A DNA stretch of 64,000 bases from Laguncularia racemosa. Taxonomy: Eukaryota > Streptophyta > Magnoliopsida > Myrtales > Combretaceae. The notes beneath the pieces were generated by a model that saw nothing but the letters and a program-made list of their open reading frames with translations, made no database searches and was not told the origin of the DNA. Position numbers and translations under genes: made by a program. Location of the stretch: contig JBBMOL010000091.1 in NCBI GenBank assembly GCA_037954665.1, positions 2,542,001-2,606,000 on the forward strand, given 5' to 3'. Each line of letters begins with the position of its first letter. Within the stretch, counting starts at the first letter, position 1. This document shows, piece after piece, positions 34,848 to 46,762 of this stretch.

Positions 34848-34860
34848 ATGAAGTACTAGA

Positions 34861-36979
34861 AAAAAACCGAACCAATTTGATGGTTGATGTGTACGCAGGG
34901 ATGAACTAACGAATGGACACGGAACCTAACAATTCCAGTATACAGACCAAGGGACAAACACATGGTGTACGAGAGACTCCGTATTCATATATCAGAAGAC
35001 AACAAAGACATGGACTCAGATACAACAGACGATGTAATGGAGCAATTTTGATAGACGAAGTAACTATGACATAGAAAACGTTTAATTCTTACATTCCCAT
35101 ATGCAAGCCAGTAAGTTGATTCAGACTAATGATGGTGTATGCTCAGAAAATGCAGTGTATAATTTCGTGATGTAGATGCAGATTGGGTAATGTTGAAATG
35201 ATGACGAAGACAACGGAGGGAATATTTTAGTTTTAACTTTAATTTGAATGAAAATGGAAAAATTAAAATTTAACCGACTATATACCAATCTGGTGTGGAA
35301 TCTCTCACTCTGAGAGAAAATTCTCTCTCCTATTTTAGGGAGAGATACACCCGCTCCACTTAAAAAAAAGAAGAGGAGAGTTCGAATTTAATTTATGTCA
35401 ATAAAAAATTAATATTTATATAACGATTTTGATAATTAAATATGTTTAATTAGACAAAAATTAGATAAAGAAATACAAAAATATTTTGGATAAAAAATAA
35501 ATAAGATATTAAAATTTATAATTATAGTACAAAGATAGCGCAATGCTTATGGCAATAAATAATAAACTAGCAAGACACTTTCTTTCGACATGAGCTGAAA
35601 CGTGTAAAAAAAAAAGAAAATGATTATGTGATTTGATTATATCTAATATGTCAAGTTATTGATAAAAATATTTTAATATACTTAAATCTCTTATAAAATA
35701 TTGTTCACCATAATTATGCCCTAAGAACATGGAATTGCTTAGCAAAACCAAATTTTATAATATGTTAGGTGGCTTTTTTTATTTTATATTTCTATTATTT
35801 ATATAGAGGTTATGGATGATTTGAATGTGGAAATTTAAAGTGAGTTGGTAATGAAGTGGGGTTGGCGTTAGCGAGATAAAAGTGGATATTGGAGGGCCGT
35901 TTAGATGTAATGAAACTTAAAAGCATAGCTGAATTATATGTTTATACATGTATTATTATTATTCTTTAGTCAATGTAAAACCAATAAAGGCTATTCCATT
36001 TTTAAGAACCGTGACGCATATGATATCAAATTTAATAGATTGACACCGAGTCTTACCTTTTTGTTTTTTTCTTTGGATAATAAGAGATAAATATATTAAC
36101 TTAACATCATCAAAATAGAAAAATCAGCATTTAGCCAATCCAAGTCCCCATGCTATTGGCTTCCTTTTCTTTTCTTTTTCCTCTTTCTGGGTCCTTTTTT
36201 TATTTTGACATTTGACTAATGATAATGATATATGTATTTTTAAAGGATATCCTTATTTTTTTATCTTACGTGTATACCTATTAATTAAATGTATACATTT
36301 GATTTAGTAGAATAAATTTATATTAGTATGTATTAATTTTTTGTTTAAAACTTTGGACACAACAAATATTTAAAAATGATGAAGATAATCATAAACTCTT
36401 TATTTGGATAAGAAAAAAATTAGACAGTATATCCTATCCAAAATATCACAAAAAAATGTTATAATTTAAAAATATGTTTTACTTAATTTTATTTGAATTT
36501 CCTTTTAGTTCTCTCTAAATTTGGAGAATGAGTTGGACCATCTTATCCTTAAACATCTTCTCTTCTCCTTTCTTTTCAAACATGGAAAAAAAAAAATCAA
36601 AATTGCCATTATTGCTTCCATTCCTTGCTCCAATTCCTCCCCTTACTTACCCCCCCAAACACTACAATTCTCAATTCTCCACCGAGGAAATAAACAAGGA
36701 AGTTTAAATAATACTTATAAGATAAGGATGATTTTCATGACTCCGGAATCTTATCCGTTACATCATCACAGTAGAGGAGGTTATCAACCACTGTAATTGC
36801 TTTACTGATAAGCCACACCACACCACAATACCTTGAAAAAGATGCATATATCTTGGTAGTTATTTGTTAGTTTCTGGTGGTTTGGAAGCTGGTGAACCAA
36901 ATTAATCTAACCCCATTGGATAAACAAGTGAAAAACAAAAACCCTAGCTAGTTTCAGAACAAACCATCCCTCTCCGCCA
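34861..36979. other. Intergenic DNA upstream of membrane protein gene
   Basis: AT-rich with no protein motif seen. The right part is probably promoter and 5' UTR of the 36980 gene. A TATA-like GCATATATC occurs near 36843. The left part may include the LINE 5' UTR. Confidence 0.5.
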
Positions 36980-37912
36980 ATGGAGTCCTTGAATCCATCT
37001 CTTCAGGAACAGTACAACCCATCATCCCATATGGAGAGAGGAGTGAAAATAATCAGAAGATCAATCCATACTTTACTCAAAAACTATGAGGATTTTTCAT
37101 CAACCACTCTTGTTTTGCTTCCTTTCTCTGCTTCACTCCTTTTCTCACAAACCCTTTTCCAGTTTCCTCCAACAATTCATGGCCAGTTCAGTTTCCTATT
37201 TCATTTGTCCCAGTTTGTGTCAAATATGTATATTGAATCCGATATTGAATCAAGCTTTTCTCTATATATCTTTTTCTTGTTTACTTGCTTTGTACTTTCT
37301 CTTCCTTTGCTGGTCAAGGCTAAATCATTTATCATAGATGTTCTGTATCGGAATACACCAACATCATCCTTGAAGCCTCTCCTCAGAATTCAAATATTCA
37401 ATCTGGTCCTCAACACACTATTCAGCATGGCGGCCCTCAAAGTCCTTGCTTTTGTGTATGAACCATCCAGATTGGCACACGGGTTAAAATACTCTCGCTT
37501 TGGACTAATATGGGGATCGGTCCACTATTTCATTACTATCAACATCTCTGTGATATGCAACTTGGCTTTCATCAGGGCAAGGACTGAAAGCCGCAGCATG
37601 TATGAAGCAATCAACGAGGGTTTCAGGATTAGGAGAAGGGAACCTATGAGTATGTTTTTGGCTGTACCAACTAACATTGGTTTTATTGCAGTTGAGGCAT
37701 TGTTTCGGTACCGGATCATAAGAAATTATCAGAGTCCTGGATGGTGTTGCCTAGGTGTAGTTAGTGAAGGGGTGTTGATTTCTTATATGTATTCACTTCT
37801 CATTGTCCTTGACATGATTGTTAGCTGCTTGTTTGTTGAAAGCTATCGGTCCAAGTCTAGATTAGATGTAGGAGGAAGTGGTTTCACAGTGATTATGGAA
37901 GCTCAACCATAG
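36980..37912 (+). CDS. Intronless six-span plant membrane protein, uncharacterised
   Basis: 310 codons, uninterrupted, with a good start context (GCCAATGG) and a TAG stop. Hydrophobic segments lie at about residues 42-60, 92-112, 137-158, 173-197, 217-238 and 256-285, giving six predicted membrane spans. A basic, charged loop (NEGFRIRRREPM) sits between spans four and five. The N-terminus (~40 residues) is hydrophilic, with no signal peptide. The layout resembles intronless plant proteins annotated only as 'transmembrane protein', some misnamed 'polyadenylate-binding protein 1-B-binding protein'; that link is from memory. I do not know its function. No neighbour gene informs its role. It is the only intact single-exon gene here and shows no repeat-type decay. 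Confidence 0.85.
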   Translation: MESLNPSLQEQYNPSSHMERGVKIIRRSIHTLLKNYEDFSSTTLVLLPFSASLLFSQTLFQFPPTIHGQFSFLFHLSQFVSNMYIESDIESSFSLYIFFLFTCFVLSLPLLVKAKSFIIDVLYRNTPTSSLKPLLRIQIFNLVLNTLFSMAALKVLAFVYEPSRLAHGLKYSRFGLIWGSVHYFITINISVICNLAFIRARTESRSMYEAINEGFRIRRREPMSMFLAVPTNIGFIAVEALFRYRIIRNYQSPGWCCLGVVSEGVLISYMYSLLIVLDMIVSCLFVESYRSKSRLDVGGSGFTVIMEAQP

Positions 37913-40458
37913 CAATGCCCTGCCCACCAAGCGATTTCTCATGTAAAGATGGGCCACCTTGATAGTGCAGAGGATCAGAAATGGCTTCACAAGGAAGCAT
38001 CTTCTGCATTTCTTTGCATTGCCTGCTTTATACACCGAATAAGCTGTTGAGAATTGTCAAAAGTTTTGCTGTTTTAATAATAGTCCTAGAAGATTTAGAT
38101 ATTTGATAGGAAAATGATGTATGTAGCAGAAGAGGTCACTCGGCATGGCCATCTGCAACAACAGGAAATGAAAATCATATGAGATTTTTTCGAAAAATTT
38201 CTAAGATTTCTATCATTTCTTAAAGATATCTCCATATTATACCGTTGATTATCCAAGGGGTGACCAAAAACACAACTCCTCCAGATTCTCTTCAATCTGG
38301 GGGTAACAGATTTTGTGGCCCCCAAAAGGGCCTTTCTTTCCTAAATCATTTTCCCCCCATTTTCCTTTTATTAACAAAATATGAGAATTTGCCCTGGAGA
38401 AATGACTTTCCTTTCCTCGAAAATCTATCCTTTCATAGGTTTCTATCAAGTTTAATTGTTCATCACTGCATTATTATACGTCCCTCTGGATTGATTGATT
38501 TGCTATGAAGGTACACTGTTTTTTGCTAATATAACACATGATTCGTTAGGTTCCTGATTCATAGTTATCTCTGCTTCTTCTCTTAGCTGATTCACAGGAG
38601 TTCCATTCTTAACGCTAGAAATTGCCAACACCTTCTGTGAAGAACAAGCTTTGCTTACCCTGTTCTTTGATGATTTGTTTAGGTGATTTCGACAACTTTC
38701 GTTAGTTTAAAGTTTTGCTTCGATAATGTAATGTTATCGTTCTCTTTGACAAGGATTGAAACAACATATTATATGTTAAATCTTGATTCTAGGAAAAAAA
38801 AAAAGAAGATATACACTACGGAAAGTTTACTTATTAGGAGTATCCTGGAATGATGAATAGATTGGATAAGCTAATGCGGTTACTGATATCTATCACCTAA
38901 GAAATATGATAAGAATGGGCAAAAGGGATGTGTTTTACACGAAGATGGATAAATGTTATCACCAGAAAAATTACACAAATAACGTGATTAAATGTTCAGG
39001 TTTAATTTCAAAATAAAAAATAAAATGTTTTATTACATATTATTAAAAGTGATATCAATAACAAATATTATTATACTATTATAACTTTATAGATGTTGCG
39101 GACGTATTATATACTATATCAGCATCCAATGTGATGCTATATCAATGATATGTAATGAATATATTTTAGTGTATCATTTTTAATAATGTTTATCACTTCT
39201 TTATACTAATAAAAAATGTCATTTTCCATTTAAATCTAGGTCAGAATGTTGGTAATCTCTCATGTAATTTTTCTAATTATCAAGCTTTGTTTTTAAATTG
39301 TATACGATTAATTGAAAATCTGTAAGCTATGGCACTAGAAATGGGATTTAATTGGTGGCGTTTGCGTAGATGAGTGAACAATACGCTCCAATGGCAGTTG
39401 GGTAAGGCTTTATGCTCGGTGAAACACCATTCCCAACTCCTATCGAATTGCTCTTTAAATAATACTCGGAGGGGAGTCCTTGTTCGTTTGCTAATAGGGT
39501 GGTCAGTTAAGTGATTTTCCATGTTGAGTAGGTTGGCAAGTGAGAGTTCATATAAGAAAAACCCAGTTAATATTACCCTATATGGATTGATTTTACTGTT
39601 GGTTTGAAATGTAATTGTAAATAAGTTAAACTTACTTATAAAAATGAATTTATTTGAGTTCTATTTGACATTAGCGGTATTTACAACTCAAATTAGAGTT
39701 TGAACTACTTAAATAATTCAGCAAATCAAACTCAAGTTTTATAATATTTTGTTTGATTAATTGGTAAGCCAAAACAAGCTTGAATTATGTTTAAATATTA
39801 GTCGAGTTTAAGTTAAATTTGAATATTAAAATTATTTTAGTGAGAATCTTCTTCTTTTTTTAAGAAATTATGTCTCAACATATATAATTGAGTCAAACTC
39901 AAACTCTTTAAATACTATTTCAAGTTGAGTTTATACTCAAAATCCTAAACTAGACTGAGTTTCATCTAAATTTTAAGTTTTGAGATCTTAAAATTATATA
40001 CGTACTTAAACTCAATCATATATTATCCTCACTTAATTAGATTTAGATTGATTTATGACTTAACTTTGAAATGATGGATGAATTAATGGATGAGATCTAG
40101 ATATGATTGTTTTGAATTGGTTTGATTGGTTAAATAATTAATTGCTTTTCTCTTTGAGCTGTTTTTTAGATTATCCTGGCTTAGGCTATGGCTGGTTATG
40201 CCAGTTCTCACCACCAGCTCAAAATCCTCGGTTTTGGTCATGGCCTATATATATATATATATATATATACCTAGATATTCATGGATGTGGGGCCCCATCC
40301 TGACCTAACTCCTACACCATGAGTCGCTGCCTTGATGTTCACATGTGAAAAGGCCTTTAACTTATCTTCACATGATTTCGCAACCTGAAAGGATCCGATC
40401 CGGTCGGGGGTTTCAGGGACCGGTATATGTAAATGCCAAGGTTATCGAAACTAGATCG
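37913..40458. other. Intergenic DNA
   Basis: 3' UTR of the membrane protein gene, then AT-rich sequence. 39600-39960 holds a degenerate dispersed repeat of the 'aactcaa.tttgagttt' kind, also seen at 42180-42400. An open stretch at 39280-39522 (minus) was not recognised. A (TA)n run lies at 40246-40269. Confidence 0.5.
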
Positions 40459-40466
40459 GTTTTAAC
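40459..40466. repeat. Target duplication (left) of GC-rich hAT element
   Basis: GTTTTAAC, identical to 41311-41318. Confidence 0.93.
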
Positions 40467-41310
40467 TAGGGCTGGTAATGCGGGCCAAATGGGCCGACCC
40501 TCCCCGACCCGCACCAGCCCGCGGGTCGTCGAGAGCTAGCCCGTAATGGCCCACAAGTCTGGCGGGTCAAGAAAGTCGGCCCGCCCCGCCCCGTGGGCCA
40601 TGCGGGCTGGCCCGCGCGACCCGCAGTATTTTTTTTTTTGTGTATTATGTAAAAGAAGCGGCCGGTGGTGATGGCGCGACGTCGAGCTGCGGAGTGTGAA
40701 AGAGAAGGTGCGGTGTGCGGGGGTGTAGCCGTGTGGGCTGCTGCCAGCTGCGTGCGGATGAGGTGCACGGCACGGACGTCGGACGGTGCGGACTGTGGAT
40801 GGCGAGAGTCGGACGGTGCGGACTGCGAACGACGAGAGTCCTCTTACCAAGTTCTATGATGCTGGTGAGAGTCGAGCTGTGGAGCGGAGTACAAGGGGTG
40901 CACGGACGGTCCGGGACGAGGTCAAGCTGCGAAGGAGAAGGTGTGGTCCAGTGGCGTCGGCGCCGTCACGTCGTCGGTTGTCAAGTCGTCAGTCGTCGTT
41001 TTACTTCTCCCGGTCGTCGTAAAGGAATCTAAGTGACTCGTCGACTCTTTTCCCTACCCCCGGCCCTTCTTCTTTCCAGATCTGGATTTTTTGCGTCGTT
41101 CTTTTAGTCCGTCGTCGCCCGTCTGCACATGCGCGTTTTCTGGCGAGTTGGCCCGCCGCCCGCGGGGATTGCCTGCCCCGCCCCGCGGGTTAAGTGGGCG
41201 TAGGCTAAAATGGCCCGTACCTCTGCGGGTCAATTTTTTTTGCCCGCCCCGCATATTTTTGCGGGCGGGGCGGGTCAGCCCGCGGACCTGCCCCGCAATT
41301 CCCATCCCTA
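40467..41310. mobile_element. Non-autonomous hAT element, GC-rich, 844 bp
   Basis: Terminal inverted repeats: the left end is TAGGGCTGGTAATGCGGG, and the right end reverse-complemented is TAGGGATGGGAATTGCGGG. A perfect 8-bp duplication GTTTTAAC flanks it. Both features define a hAT element. No transposase is encoded; long open stretches inside reflect the high GC content. Subterminal regions are packed with GGCCCGC and GCGGGC motifs, the sort of sites transposases bind. The centre has a two-copy 30-bp tandem repeat (40778-40807, 40808-40837). The element is strikingly GC- and CpG-rich in an AT-rich neighbourhood. Confidence 0.94.
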
Positions 41311-41318
41311 GTTTTAAC
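41311..41318. repeat. Target duplication (right) of GC-rich hAT element
   Basis: GTTTTAAC, identical to 40459-40466. Confidence 0.93.
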
Positions 41319-43120
41319 CTATATAATGCTAGGAATCAAGGGTGAACCGGTATTTACTAAAAGATTATATATATATATATATATAATCATACATTGCTCC
41401 CTAGATGACATAATTTCTAAAATTATATTTGTGGTTATAAGTTTTAACTAACTTGATAAATATATCATTGCATTAACAACTTTATCCAAGCCTATGAACT
41501 AATATTAATTAATATTGCATTTTGTCCAAGCAAATTTGATCATGTTGGATTGATGCCCTAGACTCAACTTGATCAATGCGAATTCAGTGTTTTTGTGGTT
41601 GGCCTATGGTGATGTTTCCCTTTGTTGCTTTGTTATTTTTATATTAGGCTGTTGTTTGTGTTTTGGGAGGACCCATTTCGCTTGCAAAGTTAGAAGGGAT
41701 TATTTCCTATCACGAGTTAATGCCATAAGTATAGCAAAGGAGTTGATATAAGAATAGAATGGAAATGAGAGCAATGATCTTATATTATTTGGATCTTTTT
41801 TATTACCTTTTTCTTATAGAACCCTAATCATATTTATCAAAAACACACACACACAATCTAAAATGATCTTGATCGTATCGGAAGCAAGGGTGACAACTTC
41901 ATTTGTACTTGGTTGAAAAACTTCATAAGTTAGACAAATATGTGTCTTGAGTTAAACTTTAAGCTAAAATATGACCATGTTGAGATAGTGTAACCAAATT
42001 AGAGCTTAGGAATTTCATGTAATTGGTAACTTTAATCATAACTTAACCTTCAGAATTGAGAAACATTAATGGGTTTTAAGTTTTCCATTATAGATTGCAT
42101 GGTGTCTTAGGTTGTGCTGGCGATGTAAGGAAGAAGTAAGGGATGTAAGCAAGAAAGTTGTAAGCCTACTTGCAAACTATTCAGGTTTGGCTTAATAAAA
42201 ATTTGAATTCAATTTGATATCAATCAAGTCAAGCTCAAACTCAAGTCATCTAAGTAGTTTACCGATCCGAGTTTGAACTTTATAATGTTTGCCTTGACTA
42301 ATTTATGAGCCTAATCAAATTTGATCAAGTCAAATTTTATTACTAGTTAAGTTCAACTTGAGTTTAAATGTTAATATTATTTTTATTTGAAAAAAAAAAC
42401 TAAGTTCTGCATTAATCAAGCCTGTTGTGCTAGGATTTCCTAGGTGGTTGAATCACCTATAAGAAAGGAAAATTTAAACTATGGGGCTTATTGAAGGTTA
42501 TTTCAGCGTAGCCACTCTAATACCTAAATCAACATAAGAATTATGGATGGAGAGTGTAACAGCAATACAAAAGTCGAGAGAGTAAAAAAAGTCCCTTACC
42601 CGGTGGTCTCAACTCCTATTTATAGGAGTTGAGATCAATCTGCATATAGCAAATGCATTTATACTTGAATTTTTTCTTAATTTTGTGGATAATGTGTCTT
42701 TGACCAACTCCTTCTCTTATTTGTCTCAAGTCCTTTGTGCTTCTCCAATTTCAAGGCGTGCTTGGCAAATCTAAGTCATGAGGTTGGAGACATACCCAAT
42801 TGGGCTTCACGCTTCTATGCTCTAGTGATCTATAAGAGGTTGAGTTGGGCACATAAAACTTGAATAAGGTCCTGACAAGTTAGGTTGAGCCTTGGGGGTC
42901 TTTACTCAAAAAACTTTATTAACAAAGCCTAAGCAACCTTAATGGAATTAAGCTCAAAGCTCTAGGAAGAAGTATAGATTTTATAAAGTAAATTACAAAT
43001 TTGTTAAAATACTTAAAGTTAATAAATCTAACTAATAATTATTATAATAATTCTTGACCAAGACCTAAAAGTCATTGCATTTTGTAAAAATTCTTGGGAC
43101 TTCATATACATGTGTGGAAG
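41319..43120. other. Intergenic repeat-rich DNA
   Basis: No gene seen. It contains a (TA)n run (41366-41385) and a short repeat at ~41790-41865 (AGAACCCTAATCATATTTAT, then CACACA, then ATCTAAAATGA) that recurs at 43980-44060. A near-perfect palindrome spans 42607-42634. Confidence 0.55.
42607..42634. repeat. 28-bp palindrome enclosing a TATA-like core
   Basis: The arms TCTCAACTCCTAT and ATAGGAGTTGAGA are 13-bp perfect complements separated by TT. The centre reads CCTATTTATAGG. Confidence 0.85.
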
Positions 43121-43124
43121 AATT

Positions 43125-43990
43125 CCTCCTAATCTACTCCCAACAATGCCACCTCAAGATAATGGGAACGAAGTGCTAAATCGACAGTGTTAGGAACAAC
43201 CTTAGGAGGTTATATTATTTTCATTTGATAGCTGGATTTCATGTATATATAAGAAAATGGTATATTAACTACATAAATGAAAGGCAAGATCCACGAGAGT
43301 AATCTTTTACCATCTTATGAATCAATAAAGTAATAAAAAATCTTGCAATCTTTGTTAAAGAATTTTATAGCCTTTTGTAGCCTTATTAAAGTAAAGAATC
43401 TGTCCAATTTTTGTCAAAGTCTTAGCAAATAGTAGCTTTTGTTAAAGGAAAATTTTTCTTTTTAAGTGTTTTAAGTATTCTATAGACTACTATCTGTCAT
43501 TGTATTATCCATTTGTGTGCACATCCTCTTATAAATAGAGGAAGGTTTGTAATGCTCAAGATAAGGTGTGCCTTTTACTATATAAAATCTCGTGTGTTTC
43601 TATATCCATAGCTTTTGAGACTCCTTAGTTCTCTCTTTGAATCTAAAAAGAAAGAAATTGTTTAAATGTTTAGTCTATCATCTAAGATTTAAAGTATAGT
43701 CTGTATATGCCTTATGTGAAAATCCAGTATATCAAAAATCAATTTTGTAATATGACAAAGAACTTATGATTTATTATTGCTATTGATCTATTTAAAGGAC
43801 TAATTCATGGTAAGTTGTTGTCACTAAGGCAACGAGGCCATCAAAGATGCAATTTTGAATTAGTAATTTAGTTTATTGTAGTCATCATAGATCATATGTT
43901 CTTCTCATTCTATAATGGAATAATATGAATCTTGCTAGAGGAGCAAGTTGCAAAAAAAAGAACTTTTGTTATTTATCTAGATCTTTTTGG
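43125..43990 (+). repeat. LTR-like repeat, copy X1
   Basis: Aligns with a second copy, interrupted by another element, at 44065-44116 plus 49489-50310. Shared blocks include CCACCTCAAGATAATG, CTTATTAAAGTAA and TCTTATAAATAGAGG. The TATAAATA box at 43530-43537 is followed by a CT-rich leader, as in the promoter part of an LTR. No coding region or primer site was recognised, so the class is unknown. Confidence 0.65.
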
Positions 43991-44064
43991 ATTATCCTTC
44001 TCTTGTAGAACCCTAATCATATTTATTAAAACACACACACACACAATCTAAAATGACCCTAATT

Positions 44065-44116
44065 CTACAAGATTTCCTCCTAATTCTACTTCAAATAATG
44101 CCACCTCAAGATAATG
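44065..44116 (+). repeat. LTR-like repeat, copy X2, left part
   Basis: Matches 43125-43160 and continues at 49489 on the other side of the gag-protease element. Confidence 0.7.
44112..44116. repeat. Target duplication (left) of gag-protease element
   Basis: TAATG, identical to 49489-49493. The X1 copy at 43157-43161 shows the empty site (GATAATGGG). Confidence 0.88.
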
Positions 44117-44712
44117 TGATGCGACACAAACGAGTATATAATTTGATTATTCCAATTCCTAAGCAACAATCCACAGTAATTAAAACCAACAATCGAATTA
44201 ACAAACAATAATAAACAATAAACCCTAAACCTTTACCAGATATGACGTACCAACAAGAGAGTAGTCCTAATACGGATTTGTTGATATTACGCACAACAAT
44301 CCAACACCATCACTCGCCACAATCCCATGGGTTGATAAAAGTAAAAAATGAAGATCAACTTCAATATGCAATTTCTCAAATGTTCAAAAAAGTCCCCAAA
44401 TCCTTACATTACAACATATATATAGCAAAAGGAAACAAAATGCGAAAAGTCACAAAATCAACCGTTTAACAAAGTAAGCCGCCGGCTTTAGAGAAGGAAA
44501 TGTCGCCAGCCTTAGAAGTTTACACTACTTGCTTAGATGGTCGACTTAGAGGGCAAAGTCGTTGGCCTTTATAGCCAGCCTATCTCCACATCGCCGGCCT
44601 TGAATGACCGGTCTAAAGGTAAGCCACCAGCCTAAAGGTGTCCACCTCCGGCTCTTATGATTTGATTCCCGCGTCGAACAAAGTTGTAAGAGTTGTGATT
44701 TGATTCCCATCA
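44117..44712 (-). repeat. 3' LTR of gag-protease element
   Basis: 596 bp, aligned with 48945-49488. It contains recurring GCCGGCCTT-like short motifs at 44480-44600, some of which are missing in the other LTR. Confidence 0.9.
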
Positions 44713-44893
44713 TTTCCTCGGGCCTATGAAATATTTGTCCTCAAATTTGATGGTTCCTTTGTTTTAGTTACGCATTTTTTATAATCCCCTAAACTGAAAA
44801 TTTTAGTTTGCAATTATTTGTTGTCTTGAAGTCATGGCTACCCTGAAGACTTCTGAATTACTTGTAGCTAATTCACTTTATTCAAGTCGTTTC

Positions 44894-44898
44894 CCAGT
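44894..44898. repeat. Probable target duplication (left) of solo Tat LTR
   Basis: CCAGT, against CCAAT at 46711-46715: four of five bases match. Confidence 0.7.
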
Positions 44899-46710
44899 TG
44901 TCGAGTCTAATTTTTTATTTTTCCATTCCTAATCCGATCTATACTAGACCCTATGCTTATCTTTTTATTGTGTTTTTGAATAACCTATTCTGAGAAAATG
45001 ATTTTTGTTCTTTTTAGGGTTGCCCCAAATGGGTGCCTACGTACCTGCTATTCAGGATCAAACGTGCCGTAGTTCGCTTTTCCTGAAAAACCTTAATGTG
45101 TTGGTGATTTTTAATTATGAAATTTCTTTTGATTTATGCTTTTACCATTTTAGTATTTTTCTAAAAAAACCTAAGCCTAAGCTTGATAATTTGATTTTTT
45201 TGAAAAAATAATGTTAAGGAAAAACCAATTTTGGATTTATTTAAGAAAATGATTTTTCTAAGTGATAAAAGTTTCATTTTTTCTATTTTTCAACCCATTT
45301 CTAATATTATAAATTCTTATTGATTTTTATTAATTTTTATTGATTTTTCTTAATTTTTATTAATTAATTTTTTTATATTTTTTATTGAAAAATTTTCTCC
45401 TATATTATTTATCTATTCTAAACTAAAATCTAAATTTTTACTATTTTTTCTAATATAGATTTTTATCATTTTCTTTATATATATATTTTTATTCTTATTA
45501 TTTATTATTATAATTATTTATTCTTATTATTATTCATCCTAAATTAAATCCTAAAAAAAACTAATCTAAATTCTATTTTTTTTATTTTTGAATTATAAAT
45601 AAGAAATAAATAACTAAAGAAATGCGAAAAAAATAAATAAAATAACTAAATAAATAATTAAGAAATAAATAAAAAATCGGAAAATCCAACTTACTTGGAT
45701 CCAGGTCAGTGCACGGGTTGGGTTAGATTGGGTCGAAGCGGGTCGGGTCGGGTCGGGTCGATCAGTCATAGCGGTTGGGAGTGCTCGTTGACGGCGTTTC
45801 GGCGGCCTTTCGAAGCAATTGAGGTGTCGTTTCCTAGGCTTTCGGGGGTGGGGAACTCAACCGTAGCGGTGGATTTCTCCAAAAGCACCTCCTGGTGGCA
45901 GTTTCAAGCTCGATTAGCGGTCGCGGGTTGAAGAATTCCGACGAGGCTTCAATTTCTCTCCTTTTCTCTCTTTTCCTCACTTTTAACCCGTGCCCATGCT
46001 TGCTGCCTTCATCCTCTATTTATAGCCGCGAGGAATTGAGCTGGATAAGCTCGGATTTCCTCCGATTGAAGTGAATTGGATTTGCGGTTAAAACCTCCCT
46101 CCGATTTGTGCAAATCCATCGATTTGTTGTGATTTGATTATAATTGGATGATGTTTATCTTATTTCTGTTGAAGATCTGTTGGATTTGTACAAAAAATCG
46201 AATCAAAACAGCCGAAATTTGATTTTTCCTCCTCGCCGGCAATCTCGGACGAAGGTTGAAGATGATCACGCGCCCGGCGGTGCATCCGCTCCAGCCAATC
46301 AGCTGCTGACATGTGTCCCAGCGATGAAAAAAAAATTGCAAAACGCGGATTCTGCCTCCCCCACGTTTCGAACCCATGATCGAGCCCCTTTCCCCGCGCC
46401 TCAGACCATGGTTCGGACCAGCTAGGCTAGCCCACTTTCGCGATTTTTTATTTTCGCAATTTGCATATATGTAATGCGATTTTTTTATTTTTTGTATTTT
46501 TTTGAAATTTCAAAAATTTGTAAAAATTATTTAGTCCCTTTTATTTCCATTTTTGCAATCATTTTCCAAAATTGATGTATTTTTCCTATTTATTTTATTT
46601 TTTGAATATTTTTCCTATTTTTGCTAAATTAGAGAAAAAATTGGAAAAAAATAGTAATTGTTTATTATTGATTATTATTGATCATTAGGGGAAAAAATGG
46701 GGTGTTTACA
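44899..46710 (-). mobile_element. Solo LTR, Tat family (copy D)
   Basis: The same LTR family as at 1.6, 12.5 and 16.1 kb, same orientation, TGTCGAG to TTTACA on the plus strand. About 0.29 kb is missing near 44960 relative to 16105-16398. This includes the internal primer-like motif. Its G-box is mutated to ACATGTGT near 46310. No internal region is attached. Confidence 0.92.
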
Positions 46711-46715
46711 CCAAT
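46711..46715. repeat. Probable target duplication (right) of solo Tat LTR
   Basis: CCAAT, the partner of CCAGT at 44894-44898. Confidence 0.7.
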
Positions 46716-46762
46716 TGCTTCCTCTTTAATAATAAGGACTTATTGTTAGTGGCTTTATTGAT

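Larger units (their letters stand above)
19549..34860 (-). mobile_element. L1-type LINE, split by three later insertions
   Basis: A plant L1-like non-LTR retrotransposon on the minus strand. ORF1 lies at about 34847-31738 (its stop was originally continuous with 26640) and ORF2 at about 26614-19840. A 3' poly(A) reads as T-rich tracts at 19549-19566. Three nested insertions account for the gaps: a hAT element 19987-22863, a chromovirus 26646-31737, and a Ty3 fragment ~32950-34390. Without them the LINE is about 6 kb, normal for plant L1. The 5' end is uncertain, and I found no LINE target duplication by eye. Many stops and frameshifts show it is long dead. Confidence 0.88.

Noticed and set aside
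38095..38508. Overlapping open stretches on both strands downstream of the membrane protein gene
   Set aside because: They mirror each other, lack motifs and lie in probable 3' UTR or spacer.
39280..39522. An 80-codon minus-strand stretch with a non-random look (Trp/Cys-rich middle)
   Set aside because: I could not match it to any family; an organellar or repeat origin is possible but unsupported.
40345..41345. Several long open stretches on both strands with Arg/Ala/Gly-rich products
   Set aside because: They are a by-product of the GC-rich hAT element; none crosses into flanking DNA or carries a motif.
41319..44064. A complete Copia element between the two 'AGAACCCTAATCATATTTAT' repeats (41.8 and 44.0 kb)
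   Set aside because: No gag-pol coding sequence, primer site or target duplication could be found, so only repeats are reported.
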